DNA of 64,000 bases from Corbicula japonica (GCA_038501625.1 JAZAYU010000062.1:3262460-3326459), one strand, 5' to 3'; shown: positions 34,063 to 46,439, counted from the stretch's first letter. Translations and numbers: made by a program. Notes: generated from the letters alone by a model not told the origin.

Positions 34063-35349
34063 ATTGGGAGCTTTACGCAAACAACGATTAAAATATTATT
34101 TCATTGTTTACAGGTAACGTCAATGTAAACACGCCAATGTAAACATTGCCAAATTACCGTTGTTTTTTAATAGTATGAGATTAAATGTCATATAACCATA
34201 TGTGTTTAATGTGCCTATTAGATCATAATCCAACATGCCATGTATACATTGGACAAGAACATGTGCCATTTATATACAGCTGAGTATGAGATTAAAAGTC
34301 ACATTTCATCAAAATTCTGTTGGTGATTGCAGAAGTTAATAAACAAATTCGTTAAACTTTATTATAATGTCATTAAACTTTCTTATCAACGATGAATGTG
34401 CTCTAAGGACATTATTTATATGCGTTTTGAATGCCAAATCGAAGAAAGTATGTTTGATATTTTTTTCAATCATTCATTCAAAGACTGTCGGCTATTGAAG
34501 CACATATTCGTGTCTGATTTTTCTGCTTTGTTTCTTTTGTAATAAATTAAAAACGGCATTTTGATCATCTGTGTTTATGATCTGAAAAAATGTGTTTTTG
34601 ATCTGAAACATATTAGAAGAAATTAAGAACCGTAAATCTGACAAAGCTATGACCAAGAAAAAAAACAGTTATGGTTTGATTTAGTCCTGTCAAGAAAATT
34701 AATGTATGTTATGTAAAAACTCAGATCTTTAAATAAGCTTAAGCGAAAGCAAAGCTAAAGTTTAATGGTTTTACAATTAAACACTTAAGCTGATAAATTT
34801 GTCTAATGGCGTTTTATAGCTCTGTCTATCATGATCTCACACCCGTGCGAACATTGACCTGAATCAATCAAGTTGGAACCATGTTCTCTCTTTAAACTAT
34901 TATTGGGTTAACTTTTCAAATATAGAATAGTTTACGGATTATTATGCGCGCCAATACCATCTTAATATTTTTCAACATAGTAAATACACACACTACAATT
35001 CAAGAAATACAAAATTAGCTGGAGTGAATTTCCTTAATTAGATTAATAACAGATAATTTTACAACGTGGATAAAATAAGGCTAAGCCTTTTTAAAATTTG
35101 AAAATAATTGAACTCCGTAATGTGTCGGGCACATGGCGATAATACATCTGTGATACAAAATAAAAAAGCTCAGAACTAAAAAAAACTGAAATAAAGAGCT
35201 AAGTTCCTTGAGTAAAATAAACAGTGATATTTTGTCAGTTTGTAATATAGTTTTAAAGAAGTCCAAAGTACTCTTTCTTTAAAAAGGAAGGCTAGACAAA
35301 GACGTTAACGCGACAATACATTGTCTGTCTCCAGATCTATATAAACTTT

Positions 35350-35490
<141 letters not shown>

Positions 35491-36354
35491 AATTATCAGA
35501 TATCTTTGAAATTCTCATGGTTTTTAGAGATATTTGAGGTGAGCTTATGGCCGAAATTTCATAGCTCTAGACCGCCGGCAAAAAAACGCCGGAGAAAAAA
35601 CACTATATTACATGGCGTAAAATGCACGTTCCCTCGGGAACGTGGATTTGTAATTATCCGATATCTTTGAAATTCTCATGGTTTTTAGAGATATTTGAGG
35701 AGAGCTTATGGCCGAAATTTCCGAGCTCTAGACCGCCGGCAAAAAAAAACGCCGGAGAAAAAACACTATATTACATAGCGTAAAATGCACGTTCCCTAGG
35801 GAACGTGGAATTGTAATTATCCGATATCTTTGAAATTCTCATGGTTTTTAGAGATATTTGAGGAGAGCTTATGGCCGAAATTTCCGAGCTCTAGACCGCC
35901 GGCAAAAAAAAACGCCGGAGAAAAAACACTATATTACATAGCGTAAAATGCACGTTCCCTAGGGAACGTGGAATTGTAATTATCCGATATCTTTGAAATT
36001 CTCATGGTTTTTAGAGATATTTGAGGTGAGCTTATGGCCGAAATTTCAGAGCTCTAGACCGCCGGCAAAAAAAAACCGCCGGAGAAAAAACACTGTAATA
36101 CATAGCGTAAAATGCACGTTCCCTAGGGAACGTGGATTTGTAATTATCCGATATCTTTGAAATTCTCATGGGTTTTAGAGATATTTGAGGTGAGTTTATG
36201 GCCGAAATTTCAGAGCTCTAGACCGCCGGCAAAAAAAACGCGGGAGAAAAAACACTATATTACATAGCGTAAAATGCACGTTCCCTCGGGGACGTGATTT
36301 TGTAATTATCCGATATCTTTGAAATTCTCATGGTTTTTAGAGATATTTGAGGGA
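35491..36354 (+). repeat. Satellite of 163-bp units, five and a third copies
   Basis: Units start at 35491, 35652, 35815, 35978, 36142 and 36304 (AATTATCCGATATCTTTGAA). Each complete unit carries a short stem GCCGGC-A(n)-GCCGG around an A-run and, 60 bases later, an inverted repeat around ACGTTCCCTAGGGAACGT, an 18-base perfect palindrome in units two to four. Copies are nearly identical, so the array is young or homogenised. Confidence 0.93.
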
Positions 36355-36397
36355 GAGAGAGTGAGAGAGATGGGAAACGACAGCATAAGTTTACTTC

Positions 36398-36645
36398 AAT
36401 AGATGAAAAGGGAACTTTGAAAGCCATCGAACACGACAAATATGAAAATATTGCAGGCTTGGTTTGATTGAGCCTGTTCATGGACAGTAATGGAAATGCA
36501 AATTACTGCCCACGCCGCCTAGCCCCGGGTTGAGCTCAACTCAATATTTACACCAATAAACAGTACAATTTAGACCATCCCAAACGATGGTATGCATATG
36601 GCGGTGGACATGGCACCTTCAATCAATGCGGTATTTTCAGATTAA
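36398..36645 (+). mobile_element. R2 copy next to the satellite
   Basis: Landmarks GATGAAAAGGGAACTTTGAA to ATGGTATGCATATGGCGGTG. It begins about 45 bases after the satellite ends. Confidence 0.85.
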
Positions 36646-36654
36646 TACCATTCC

Positions 36655-36985
36655 GTGTTCAGCGGCGTATGGTCCCCAGATAAAAGAATGGGTTTGCCCA
36701 AACCAAGAAAACAATGGGCGGAACTAAACAGAATAGAATTTTGACAGGGGATCTAAGAATATAAATCCTGCATATCACAGACAACGCCAAAGGCAAAATT
36801 TAAAAAGAAGGAAGTATATCCTTGGGGTTGATTGAACAATATACAAAACTACATTGGCTAGGAAATTGAAACCACCCATCTCAAAACTGGCCGAAATATT
36901 AATACAAAGGTAATTTTAGAAGTACTATTAAAAAGTACATATTTATCGTGCTCAACGACCTTCAAAGGACGTAATTGATATCAAC
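36655..36985 (+). repeat. Interspersed repeat, inverted partner of 54685-55010
   Basis: Shares GAACTAAACAGAATAGAATT, AGACAACGCCAAA and CGACCTTCAAAGGACG, in reverse orientation, with 54685-55010. Not coding. Confidence 0.75.
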
Positions 36986-37061
36986 ACTGATTGAATGTAC
37001 GGGGAGACCTTTTACAGCCGCAACACGGCACAAACAACGCTACTGTGATATTGAAATAGAT

Positions 37062-37190
37062 GAAAAGGGAACGTTGAAAGCCATCGAACACTACAAATAT
37101 GAAAATATTGCAGGCTCGGTTTGATTGAGCCCGTTCATGAACAGTAATGGAAATGCAAATTACTGCCCACGCCGCCTAGATAATTAAAAT
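37062..37190 (+). mobile_element. R2 copy, truncated at its 3' end by SINE sequence
   Basis: R2 sequence stops at CACGCCGCCTAG, where the minus-strand SINE begins (ATTAAAATGATATGGCCTCT). Suggests SINE insertion into R2. Confidence 0.75.
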
Positions 37191-37500
37191 GATATGGCCT
37201 CTACCTACATGGGAGCGAACCCGCACCGTCACTGCGACAGCGCCAAGCCCTGCAATTTGGACAACGTAACCAATTTAGCTAACCGGTACAACCCCCAGAA
37301 AAGGTTGATCGGATAGCCCTGATATACGATATCATCACTGCCTGACATCGGTCTCGGATTATTTTACTGATAACAGTACTGACTTTATGTACGGGGAGAC
37401 GTTTTACGGCCGAAAAACGGAACAAATAGCGCTACTGTGAATTTCAAATGCTATTGCCTCTACCTGGGAGCGAACCCGCACCGTAACGGTGGTGATCTCA
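37191..37500 (-). mobile_element. tRNA-derived SINE, minus strand, tandem one-and-a-bit units
   Basis: One complete unit, with the 3' end of a second (CTACCTGGGAGCGAACCCGC) joined after TAGCGCTACTGTG. It confirms head-to-tail units. Confidence 0.8.
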
Positions 37501-37634
37501 CATATGTACTTTATTTTCGCATCTATATAAGCTTTTATGTCCCTGTTGATTTTATGGGTTATATGTTATACCTTACAATTTAAAAAGAAATACTCGTTTA
37601 TCAAATAGTAAATTAATTTTATTAACCACTTAAT

Positions 37635-37990
37635 ATGAATGTTGGGGTAATCCCGGTGAGCTCAATTGGTTGCGTCGCAGGAATTGCAGGGCTAGCCGCT
37701 GTCGCCGTGAAGGTGCGAGTTCGCTCCCAGCTAGAGGCACTATCATTTGAAATTCACAGTAGCGCTATTTGTGCACTGTGGCGGTCGTAAAAAGTCTCCC
37801 CTTACATATAGTCAGTACTGTTATCGGTAAAATAACCCGTTACCGATGTCATGCAGTGATTGTTACGTATATCAGGGCTATCTGATCAACCTTTTGGGGT
37901 TGTCCCGGTTAGCTCAATTGGTTGCGTCGCAGGAATTGGCAGGGCTAGGCGCTGTCGCCGTGAAGGTGCGGGTTCTCTCCCAGCTAGAGG
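37635..37990 (+). mobile_element. tRNA-derived SINE, plus strand, head-to-tail dimer with 252-bp period
   Basis: The tRNA-like 3' part of one unit (37650-37740; box A GAGCTCAATTGG, box B GAGTTCGCTCCC) is followed at once by a complete unit (body 37745-37900, tRNA-like 37901-37990 with box A TAGCTCAATTGG). Matching positions (37659 and 37911) are 252 bp apart. With the minus copies at 37191-37500 this makes a local SINE cluster. Confidence 0.85.
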
Positions 37991-38816
37991 CACTATCATT
38001 TGTTTTCATTTTCAGTCTTCATGAAAATGAAAGATGATCGTTCTTCAAAAAACATAACTCTGTGTTTGATATGACCGATTAACCTTTTAGTATAAGGAAA
38101 TGCCAGTAATTTTACAAGTTTCAAGCACTTGCCTGAATGACAAGCACTTGCCTGAATGACATTTTGAAATGTTTAATATTGTAACATTTATTTTCTGTCT
38201 TCTTCCGAATAATTATATAACAAAAAATGAAATGGCAATAGAACATGATTAAATCTTGCATTGTTACATAAAAACGAATTCATTTTTGAGATAATGTCAG
38301 GCAAATATTTAAAGGGTTAAAGGGTTATGGCATGAATCCCACGAATCCTTCAATTTATTTTTTTTCTATCAAGCCTGTAGCATTATCAAAGCTTCCTATC
38401 TTGTTTTATGAGGATATTATTTGAAACAATTTAAAGACACATTTTATATAAAATGTTTTACAGAACATTGTATATGATTAATTCGTCCACAGTACATTTA
38501 TAAGAAAGTGAACATACTGTTTTCATAGATATTAAATTAATATATACGAGAGAAAGAACTTTAACTGAGTATGTCTTTTATTTGATAGCTGCATTTCAAT
38601 TTAAAAGTCCACGAAATCGTTTTGACGTTTGCTAATAGACTAGATTCTGAAGTCTAAAAAAGGCACAAAAATGAGTTTAGGTAGGGCCGACAAGTATCAT
38701 TAAACATCTTTTGTTTTACTGACAAACATCGTATAAATCAGATGCAAGTGTTTGGTCATCATATCCATTGTGAGGCAGTAAATAAATATTAACCATATTA
38801 TAGACGTTTCACCCTG

Positions 38817-38963
38817 TGCACAAGGTTATAAAACTGATCATGAAAACCAGTCTTAAATCTCAAGCATCTGATTGACTGAAATGGCGACTGGTCGCCATTT
38901 CAGCCAATCATATGCTTGAGATTTGAGACTGGTTTCCAATCTCAGCTTTATAACCTTCAGCCC
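38817..38963. mobile_element. Palindromic element copy 4
   Basis: Arms CAAGGTTATAAAACTGATCA and ...CTCAGCTTTATAACCTTCAG around GGCGACTGGTCGCC. Near-perfect palindrome of about 145 bp in gene-free DNA. Confidence 0.88.
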
Positions 38964-38999
38964 AGAGCTGTGAGTACGCAGCTGTAAACTGCCTTACTT

Positions 39000-41900
39000 T
39001 ACTAATGTTTAATGAATACTACGCAGCTATGAACTGCCTTACACTAACATAACTTATGAATAATAAATACAAAATGTAGAAGAAGTATTAACAATACATG
39101 TTATGAATACTCTATGTTACCTGTACTTTTAGCAATACACTTTGACAAAGATGGCAGAATTTTAGATATTTCTAGATATTTCTTATCAGTTAATTATTTA
39201 TATCATCATTTAGGATAACAGTCGTCAAATCAAATTAAAGAAGTGATATGAGACAATTTATTGACAGAAAATGCTATTGTTACTACTAACAGCGAGAGTC
39301 ACACCTGTTTTCACGTAGACGATATCAAGTATCTCCGAGGTGCTATAATATTCTACAAATTTCTATTTCAATTAGATTTTCGCTTGCAATTAAAAACACT
39401 AAACGTGTGGCGCGGCGACTGATATTTCCTTTTAAAAGTAGCGGGAAAGTTTAATTGACAGAACGCTGTTCATAGTTCATCACGCCTACAGGTTGCTTTA
39501 CTTTAAGCCACACCTTCTGTTATTGCGTCGGTGCTACACGTATCATTCAAATCTTTACAAAGCGTCATTTTAAGTTTAACTTCCGCAAGCCACAAAAATT
39601 TGATTGACAGTAACACCTTGTTTAATAGAAGTAGAACGCCGCGTCTTCTGATTGGAGCGGCAGTTCTAACAGTCATCGCATGACAAAAAAGTGATCGGCG
39701 TCTTTTGAAGTGTTGCAGTACTACAAATATTTACGGAGGACGCTCGCTGGGTCAAAATTTAACTGAAATCGAAATCTGTAGTATATCCAATATCACCATA
39801 ATATATACTACTCCATTATATAAGGGACACTTTTGTAGTCTGTATCTTTTCCCGCTTAGATAATTTTACAGTCATGTTTCAGTTCACAAATTCAACTCAG
39901 ATGCCTAATTAATCGGTATTATAAAAACAAAACAAAAAAAACCAACATTGCAAATAAACATTTAATGGCTTTTAAACTGTTTAAAATGTTAACCTTAATA
40001 ATAATAATTACAGACTACAAAAGTGACCCTTATCAATTTTTAGTTGTATATTATAAAACTGATTTGTCCTTTTTTTACAACAAGTTTACTACAAGTGAGC
40101 GTGCGGTGTGTTCACAGAAGTGATGAATTTGAAAATTTGGAGATTTGAAAATTCAGCGACTTCCGATACCCATCTACGATATATTGCCACATTATAGAAT
40201 GATCCTTTTGTTATGTGTTGATATGGCCTGTTCTCCACATAAGACACTTTTTCTGCACGATTCTCTTCTATATATGACAATTAATAATGTTTTGGCCAGC
40301 ATCCGTGTCTCTAGACACACTGGAGTCTGCGCCTGTGTTAATTATTTGTGGAGGCTGCAGCGCCGGTTGTGACTGAACAAGCCAACGCGGAGCTGCAACT
40401 CCTGTCGCACTTGCTGCAAAATTAATGTTATCAGTGGTGGGTACCATTCTTTACCATATTTTATAAGCTTATGCTCTGTATCTTCCTGTCAATCTGAGAA
40501 CTCTTTGTTGTCTCCAGCAAGACTTTTCCTGATATACACGTTTAGCCTTTTTCATTTAACAACTGTAAATTCTGCTGCATGGAAAAATAATTCCAATAAT
40601 AAACGAAATCTCACGTTGAATAACAAGTTAAGCTTATCATACTTGTAATAGATGAGAGAATAATTACAAAGTGAAGATTTCAAACTTTTTCAAGGAGGAT
40701 CCAAAATTTACAAGCACCGAATGACTGGTCGTAACTGTCAACATTTCTATTACAGAAATTAAACAGAAAAGGCAATATTAATAAATTATAGTCATCAAAC
40801 GCATACATTTTGAGAGTGAAAATGCTTTTACAGATGGTCCCGTTTTTAAAGTATTGACAACATAGTCAATTACCTGCATTAGGGTCGGTTGCGGGAGGCA
40901 GTGGTTAAAATAATTTACAGGAGGTCAATGTAAAATGGCAGATAAATGTGAGAGATACTTCTATGGATTATTCAGTGGTACACCATATTGCCACTTAGTA
41001 TTGTTAGGTTGAACCATCCTCTTACAAGAAAAAAGGATGTGCTAAAAGCACCCATTAGTAAAACACATTTTAGGAATGTATTTCTACAAAATACTGAAAC
41101 CCTCAGCACGCAAAAAACATGAACTTGATATTATGCAAACTGAAAACAATACGTTCGAGCACGTGGAAAGGTTCTCAAAGAACGTTCCGAGATTCGACAG
41201 AAAATGGGAAAAAACTATTTAATTAAAAGTTTGATTATATTTAGGCAGTTTCAACCTTAACCCTAATGTGGTTTTAAAATAACGTAGTTATTTTAGTAAG
41301 GGAAAGTAAATAACCTATCGAGAATTAATTAAAATCTGTTTATATCCGATAGTGTACGACCTTTGTCCCTGGTGTATATTTCGCTCGCTTTTTTAATTAG
41401 ATTATGTGAAATATTTATGATTTACCTTTATTCATGTTTCCTGGATAGAAAACCGGAAAGCTGGGATTGTAATCATTAGTGAACAATTTCTTCACCATTA
41501 AAACCACTTTATTTGGTTCATTATAAGTTTTGACATCATTAACTTCAAGCTAGAGCTTAAACTTTTATTTAAAAGATACAATATTTTATGGACAGTATCA
41601 TTACAAGGCTACGCGCGCATATGTTGAATAAATAATTTTACATTTGACTTATCTAATTGTGTAAAGTTAAAAAACAGCTAAGCGTCAATCCGTCTGTGTG
41701 ACTCTGACCACAAATCTTTTTTTTAAAAAACTCTTCCTTTATGGGTTGAGGTGTAGGTTTTTTTATGAAACTTTGACAGAAGTATTGTTATGCAATGCTG
41801 CGGTTCGCTTAAACTTGCCAGAGTTATTACCCTTACACTTGTTTTACTTTTTTCTTTCTACTTTTCAAAAGTTTCAAATGGCTCCATCATAAGTATCCAA

Positions 41901-42530
41901 ACTTAATCCAGTAAAAACTTACGAAACATCATATCTAGAAAGATAATATAAAACATCAAAGTATTTGTCTAAAAGTTCCCATATGTTACATGTTATTTTC
42001 AACGAGAACTTGTCATAACTATTGTAATGATGTGCCGAAGGGCGTACTTTCAAGATGTAGACGTTCGCTAAAATCTGCAGAAGTTATGTTCCTTATTTTA
42101 TGTTTACATATGTAACATTCTTCTTTCTTGGGTGTTAGTTTTTCACATGGCCTTTCACGAGTGTTTTGTTATAAGCTCATACAGTATCGAGCATTAAACC
42201 TGGTAACATTTCTTTCATATTTGACTTTTGTTTCTTTGTCTCCAATTCTTATATTTTATTATTCGTCGCTTATAATTTCATCTCGAATTTATTATTATCA
42301 CAAATATGTATAAAATCTTCAAAAACATAACAATATGTGTTTATCGTATACTGAAAACGACATGTTTTCCGCAAAAGTATCCACAAATGTATCTGTTTTT
42401 CTTTGACGCGAATATTTCTAACACAATGCACTATTAATCAGTGACCAAAATTTGCCATACCGCGCGCATACATATAACCATATGCTTTTGGTAGAATGTT
42501 AAAGAATTAAAACATTTTCGTAGCAAACAG
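39000..42530. other. 3.5 kb without a recognised gene or repeat family
   Basis: Apart from the candidate minus-strand exon near 40.3 kb I see no domain, no R1, R2 or SINE copy and no tandem repeat. 39400-39760 is less AT-rich and has several CG dinucleotides. The frames at 41698 and 42128 are hydrophobic by AT-rich composition only. Confidence 0.55.
40261..40420 (-). CDS. Candidate minus-strand exon fragment of unknown function
   Basis: On the minus strand, after an acceptor TTAATTTTGCAG, a frame reads ATGVAAPRWLVQSQPALQPP and on to SRDTDAGQNIINCHI, closing at TAG. The local GC content is higher than around it. A second frame just downstream (40089-40280, YIEENRAEKVSYVENRPYQH) is also open, so this might be one coding remnant with a frameshift. 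I recognise neither family. No further exons were found. Confidence 0.25.
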
Positions 42531-42539
42531 CATCATAAA

Positions 42540-42780
42540 TGATGAAAAGCCCATGCTGGGAATTGAACCCGTAAGGCGACAGCGCCAAGCCACATAACAT
42601 CGACCACTACACCGACTGAGCTATATGTTCCCACGAAAGGCTTCCCAAATAACCCTGAAAGAGTGATCTTCATTATATGACCCCTGTAGCCGATTGTTAT
42701 ATGCAGATAACAGTACTGACTAATTTGTACGGCCACCACACTGCTCAGACAGTGTCACTGTGAATTGTAAATGAAACCGA
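42540..42780 (-). mobile_element. Diverged tRNA-derived SINE, minus strand
   Basis: Minus strand: body with CAGTACTGTTATCTGCATAT, then box A TAGCTCAGTCGG and box B GGTTCAATTCC, ending CCCAGCATGGGCTTTTCATC. Same order of parts as the main SINE, but a different tRNA-like portion. A body-only remnant lies at 46455-46585 in copy B. Confidence 0.8.
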
Positions 42781-43206
42781 GTTTCATTTCGAAGTTAGCA
42801 GTTGTCTTTAAGTATTACCGCAAAATTCTGACTATCAACATTTCAGATACATGTAAGATTACTCTACTCATTCCTAAGCAAAAAGAAAAATACCTGTGAA
42901 ACCTGATGTCATGAAAAACAAATACAGGAAATCTCTGGCTGAAACCTCAGTGATAGTCATCTCTAGAAAGAATTTTCACCAGGAATTTAATCAATTCTCT
43001 GCTTGATCAGGCTGCAACAGTTTATCTCTTTAGTTGAACTTTAATCGATAAAGTCTCCGAGGTATTTTGCTAAATGCCTTCATCTTATAAAAAATGAAGA
43101 ATCTATTTCCGACACTAAAATTGGTTTCAAGTTTTAAATATTTTGTTGCATTCCGTAAAAACCTGACAATTTTGACAAAGCCCTCAGGAGATTTTGAATG
43201 GTAGAT

Positions 43207-43448
43207 AAAAAGTGAAATATGCATATCAGGAATAGCCACACACACAGAAAACTCAGACTCCCGACGAGGCGAAAAAGAAGGGAGGGAAAGAGAGCGTGTG
43301 TTTATAACAATACCAATTTCAAATAAGACACCACAAACAATTAACGAAAAAGAGAACCCTTGGGGTTACCGCCTTGGAACGGTCCGTGGCAAAACAATTT
43401 GCCACTGGGGTTTAAACCAGGTTCTAAGGTGCACCAACCTCACACTTG
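43207..43448 (+). mobile_element. R1 insertion with an empty site in the paralogous copy
   Basis: R1 lies between GGAGATTTTGAATGGTAGAT and GTGTTAATCTGGGACCAT. In copy B (47005-47040) the same flanks are joined. The R1 here stops at CACACTT, earlier than other copies. Confidence 0.88.
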
Positions 43449-44355
43449 TGTTAATCTGGGACCATCTAGGCTTTAAGATGTTTCATACAGCAATTATAGT
43501 TCTGATGTTAGCTGTTATTTATTTTATTTAAGCATTGATCTGATTAAAATATGCATATCAAAGGCAAGTACGAATAAAGCTGATTTTTCCTTAAATGATT
43601 TGAGTTTGTTATTTTGAATTAACAACGTGCCCGCAATTCGTTACCACAGTGCAAACACGGTATCAGTACCATTGTATTCGAAGGAGTTATACCGTTGTAT
43701 TTTGCCGTAAGGCGTCGTATTGCTCGAAAAAGATTTGAAAATGCTTTACGTGTTGTCACCTAGATGTGGCCGAGTGGAGAATAATGTTCACATGTTATCG
43801 TTTGAGGTTGTCAGGTTGATAGAGGGTATTGATCAAAATGTTTTATTTAGTTTTAATTTGCAGTTTTAGCACATATATTTTAATAATGAAACAAATATGC
43901 AAGCATCAAACATAAGGAACATGAAAAGAAGTTTAAGGACTGAGAGTTGAAATTATTCAGTTTTAGCTAATCAACTCCTTGGTGTCATTAAAAGTATTTA
44001 ACTGGAATTATCGAATAATATTACATGCAAGTTGTACTCTTAAAAGTGCTTTGATTTCTTCAATTTTCTTAGCGTTCTTTCACATCTCGAGATTTAATGA
44101 CAATGTGGCATCTTCTCAGACAAATCTAGCTTTTCTGAATGGCTAATTTCACGCATCCAATATCATAATCATAGAAATAATATGATACACGCTATAAAGT
44201 TTGTCTGTTCGAGCAGGTAATGGATATTTCTGTATTTGAAAGCGGTAGACGGATTTCCATTGCGCTTAATTAAATACCAGTCCCTTATATCGATATTTTA
44301 ACTAACAGGGATGTTCGAAAAACGCGACTAGCTTACCTCGGGGACATTATTCGTT

Positions 44356-44495
44356 ACGTGTCGAAAGAACATAAAAAATATATTTCGAAACAACATAAAA
44401 ATATGTGTCGAAAGAACATAAATATATGTGTCGAAACGACATAAAGATATGTGTCGAACGACATAAAGATATGTGTCGAAACAACATAAAGATAT
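44356..44495 (+). repeat. Short tandem repeat of about 25-bp units
   Basis: Variants of AACATAAAGATATGTGTCGA occur about six times. The paralogous array is at 47960-48085. Minus-strand frames with periodic FRHI/YLC motifs (44347-44566, 47937-48224) are its translation. Confidence 0.88.
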
Positions 44496-45987
44496 TGGCA
44501 AATATATCCCAAAATAACAAACAATTGTCGATCAATTTGAGGTTCAATAAGAGAAAGGGGTCTCATGCAATTTCTTTAAGAATATTGTTTTGAAGGCCAG
44601 GACAATCTTCAAAATAGAATAACTGTCAATTGTCAAATGCCCCTGTTCTCTATAAAAATATAAACGGGCATGATAAAAAGTTACAATAGTATACTGGAGG
44701 TGGAAAAGTTTATATATATTCTATCTTGACAAGGTCGCTTGCGATTTCTTTTTGCAACCAGTGTTGAAAACGCTTTTCTCTGAGAAGAGATAAAACATCT
44801 GAGATATTATTTTCTGATAGATTAACGCGAGTATATTTAGAAATGGAAGTTATGCATTAAACGAGGAAGCTCAAAGATATCATTTCGTCAAATGACTTAT
44901 TTTGTATTAGCGTGTTGTAGATTCGACTGGGCGATAACAATAAATATTTGCGCTTAAGGTAGGGAACACGGTATATTCTTTCTTCGTCGTTTAATTAACG
45001 TTTAGAGATGATTAAATATTGTGTTGACGTCATTTATCATTAAACTTTTACATTTAACTGATACGAAAATCCGACGTGGAGTATCCATTGTGATTATGCC
45101 CACCAGGTTCTGAGTTTTCACGTAATAGGTATCGCGATGTCTTCGCTTAGCAAAGTGACCAGACAGACAAAACAACTAAATAACTAAATTACTATTAATT
45201 GTCTTTTCGTGTTGTCGACATTTTTGCCCACAAAACCGACATGGCAAAATTATCCATCTTGGTAACCTAGAGGTCTTGTCTTTCGCCGCAAACACTTGTA
45301 ATAGTTGATATTTAAATGCTTAATAAGACTTTATTCCCTTTAACTTGTTAAATAAGGGCAAAAAAGAGATCGCGCTTACAGATATCGTGTTTGGTCTTTA
45401 AGATTGTTTTTATTTATATTTCTAGCTTTAAACACAACATTACATTGATCGAAAATCCAGCTCTTCACTGTTTACGCCGTATATGACTATAAAATGCAGA
45501 GATAGTACATCTTGCCATCTCATATTTAAGAGGTTGGTATAGTTATTCTTTATCTCAAAGGTCAATGTGAAAAAAAATGCGAAGCTGCATTGCCTTATAG
45601 AAAAAGTTTTTGAAAAGTGTCACCCTTTTTTCACGCTAAAAGAAGAACAATGCGCGAAAAAAAATAGCACACTACCTGCAGCTACGCTTATTGGGATTGT
45701 ATAAATGCGATATTTGTGCATGAACTCACATAAAAAGGTCTGTTTACTATGCTTTCAAAGTGTCTTGTGATTAACCGATTATCTGGAAAATCTGTTAATG
45801 CAGTAGAAAATAGCAAACGTTTTATGTTAGTGTGAAGTTATTAGTTATTATTAGAGAATGCATGTCTTGCAAGATCAATACTGATTTAGACTAGGGTTTG
45901 CGTCAGGAAGTCTGTTTTATGCATTGAATTTGAACCCCCATCTAAAACTTAATTTCGAAGCCGCATTTATGTTTGTATTCTTGTGTA

Positions 45988-46430
45988 TTAAGGGCCCACT
46001 ACACTCCTCCTCTGCACGTTCATCAATAAAAAGAAGTTATCAAAATCTCTATATCGGCAAAATGCCGTTCAGTGAAACTTTGCACAAATGAGTGTCACTA
46101 GTGTTTCTTTATTTGCATATGGTTAGACACGTAAGAATAGTAAAGAAAAATAGGGCGATCTAAAAATTCCATAGCTTCTGCTTAAATAAATTCACAAAAA
46201 CTAAACAACACAAACCCTCATTTTAAATACCCACATGAGTAATATGATACTTAAAACAACATCTTGTATGTGTCCTCGTGACTAACATATGTAAATTTTA
46301 TGAGATAGTTGTAAAAGTGTGCTTGAACACAATTTCCTTGTCGCTTCCTGGTCGCGTAAACGGATGACAATCAGTGATTTCTCTTTTAGTAGTTGAAAGT
46401 TCTTTACAAAGTACCGACTTAGCAAGCCTG
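45988..46430. mobile_element. Half copy of the TTAA foldback element
   Basis: It starts TTAAGGGCCCACTACACTCC and follows the left arm and centre of 17011-17706 (GCGTAAACGGATGACAATCA), then stops at SINE-derived sequence near 46440. Confidence 0.8.
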
Positions 46431-46439
46431 GATAACTCC

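Larger units (their letters stand above)
33645..34165. mobile_element. Insert with imperfect terminal inverted repeats and two convergent tRNA-like modules
   Basis: The left edge reads AAATTGGCGATGTTTACA and the right edge TGTAAACATTGCCAAATT, near-reverse complements. ATAG occurs at both borders and may be a target duplication. A plus-strand tRNA-like module lies at 33738-33812 (box A TAGCTTAGTGG, box B GGTTCGATTC) and a minus-strand one at 33967-34062 (box A TAGCCGAGTGG, box B GGTTCGAAAC). The two face inward. Confidence 0.7.
33197..34310 (+). repeat. About 116-bp minisatellite, five units, split by an insertion
   Basis: Units begin near 33197, 33309, 33427, 33543 and 34190, recognisable by ACCATATGTGTTTTAATGTG and GACAAGAACATGTGCCATTT. 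The fourth unit is cut near 33645 and the array resumes near 34165, with an unrelated 0.5-kb insert between. The array explains the short plus frames at 33012-33260 and 33435-33644. Confidence 0.88.
42535..45985 (+). repeat. Local duplication, copy A (about 3.4 kb)
   Basis: Paired in direct orientation with 46440-49720. Shared landmarks: CGAGTTTCATTTCGAAGTTA, TCTCCGAGGTATTTTGCTAA, GTGTTAATCTGGGACCAT, ATGTGGCCGAGTGGAGAATA, GAAGGCCAGGACAATCT, CTTCGCTTAGCAAAGTGACC and TTATAGAAAAAGTTTTTGAA. It is non-coding. This copy contains an R1 insertion at 43207-43448 that the other lacks. Confidence 0.9.

Noticed and set aside
44347..44566. Minus-strand frames with periodic FRHI/YLC motifs (also 47937-48224)
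   Set aside because: They translate a 25-bp tandem repeat present in both copies of the local duplication.
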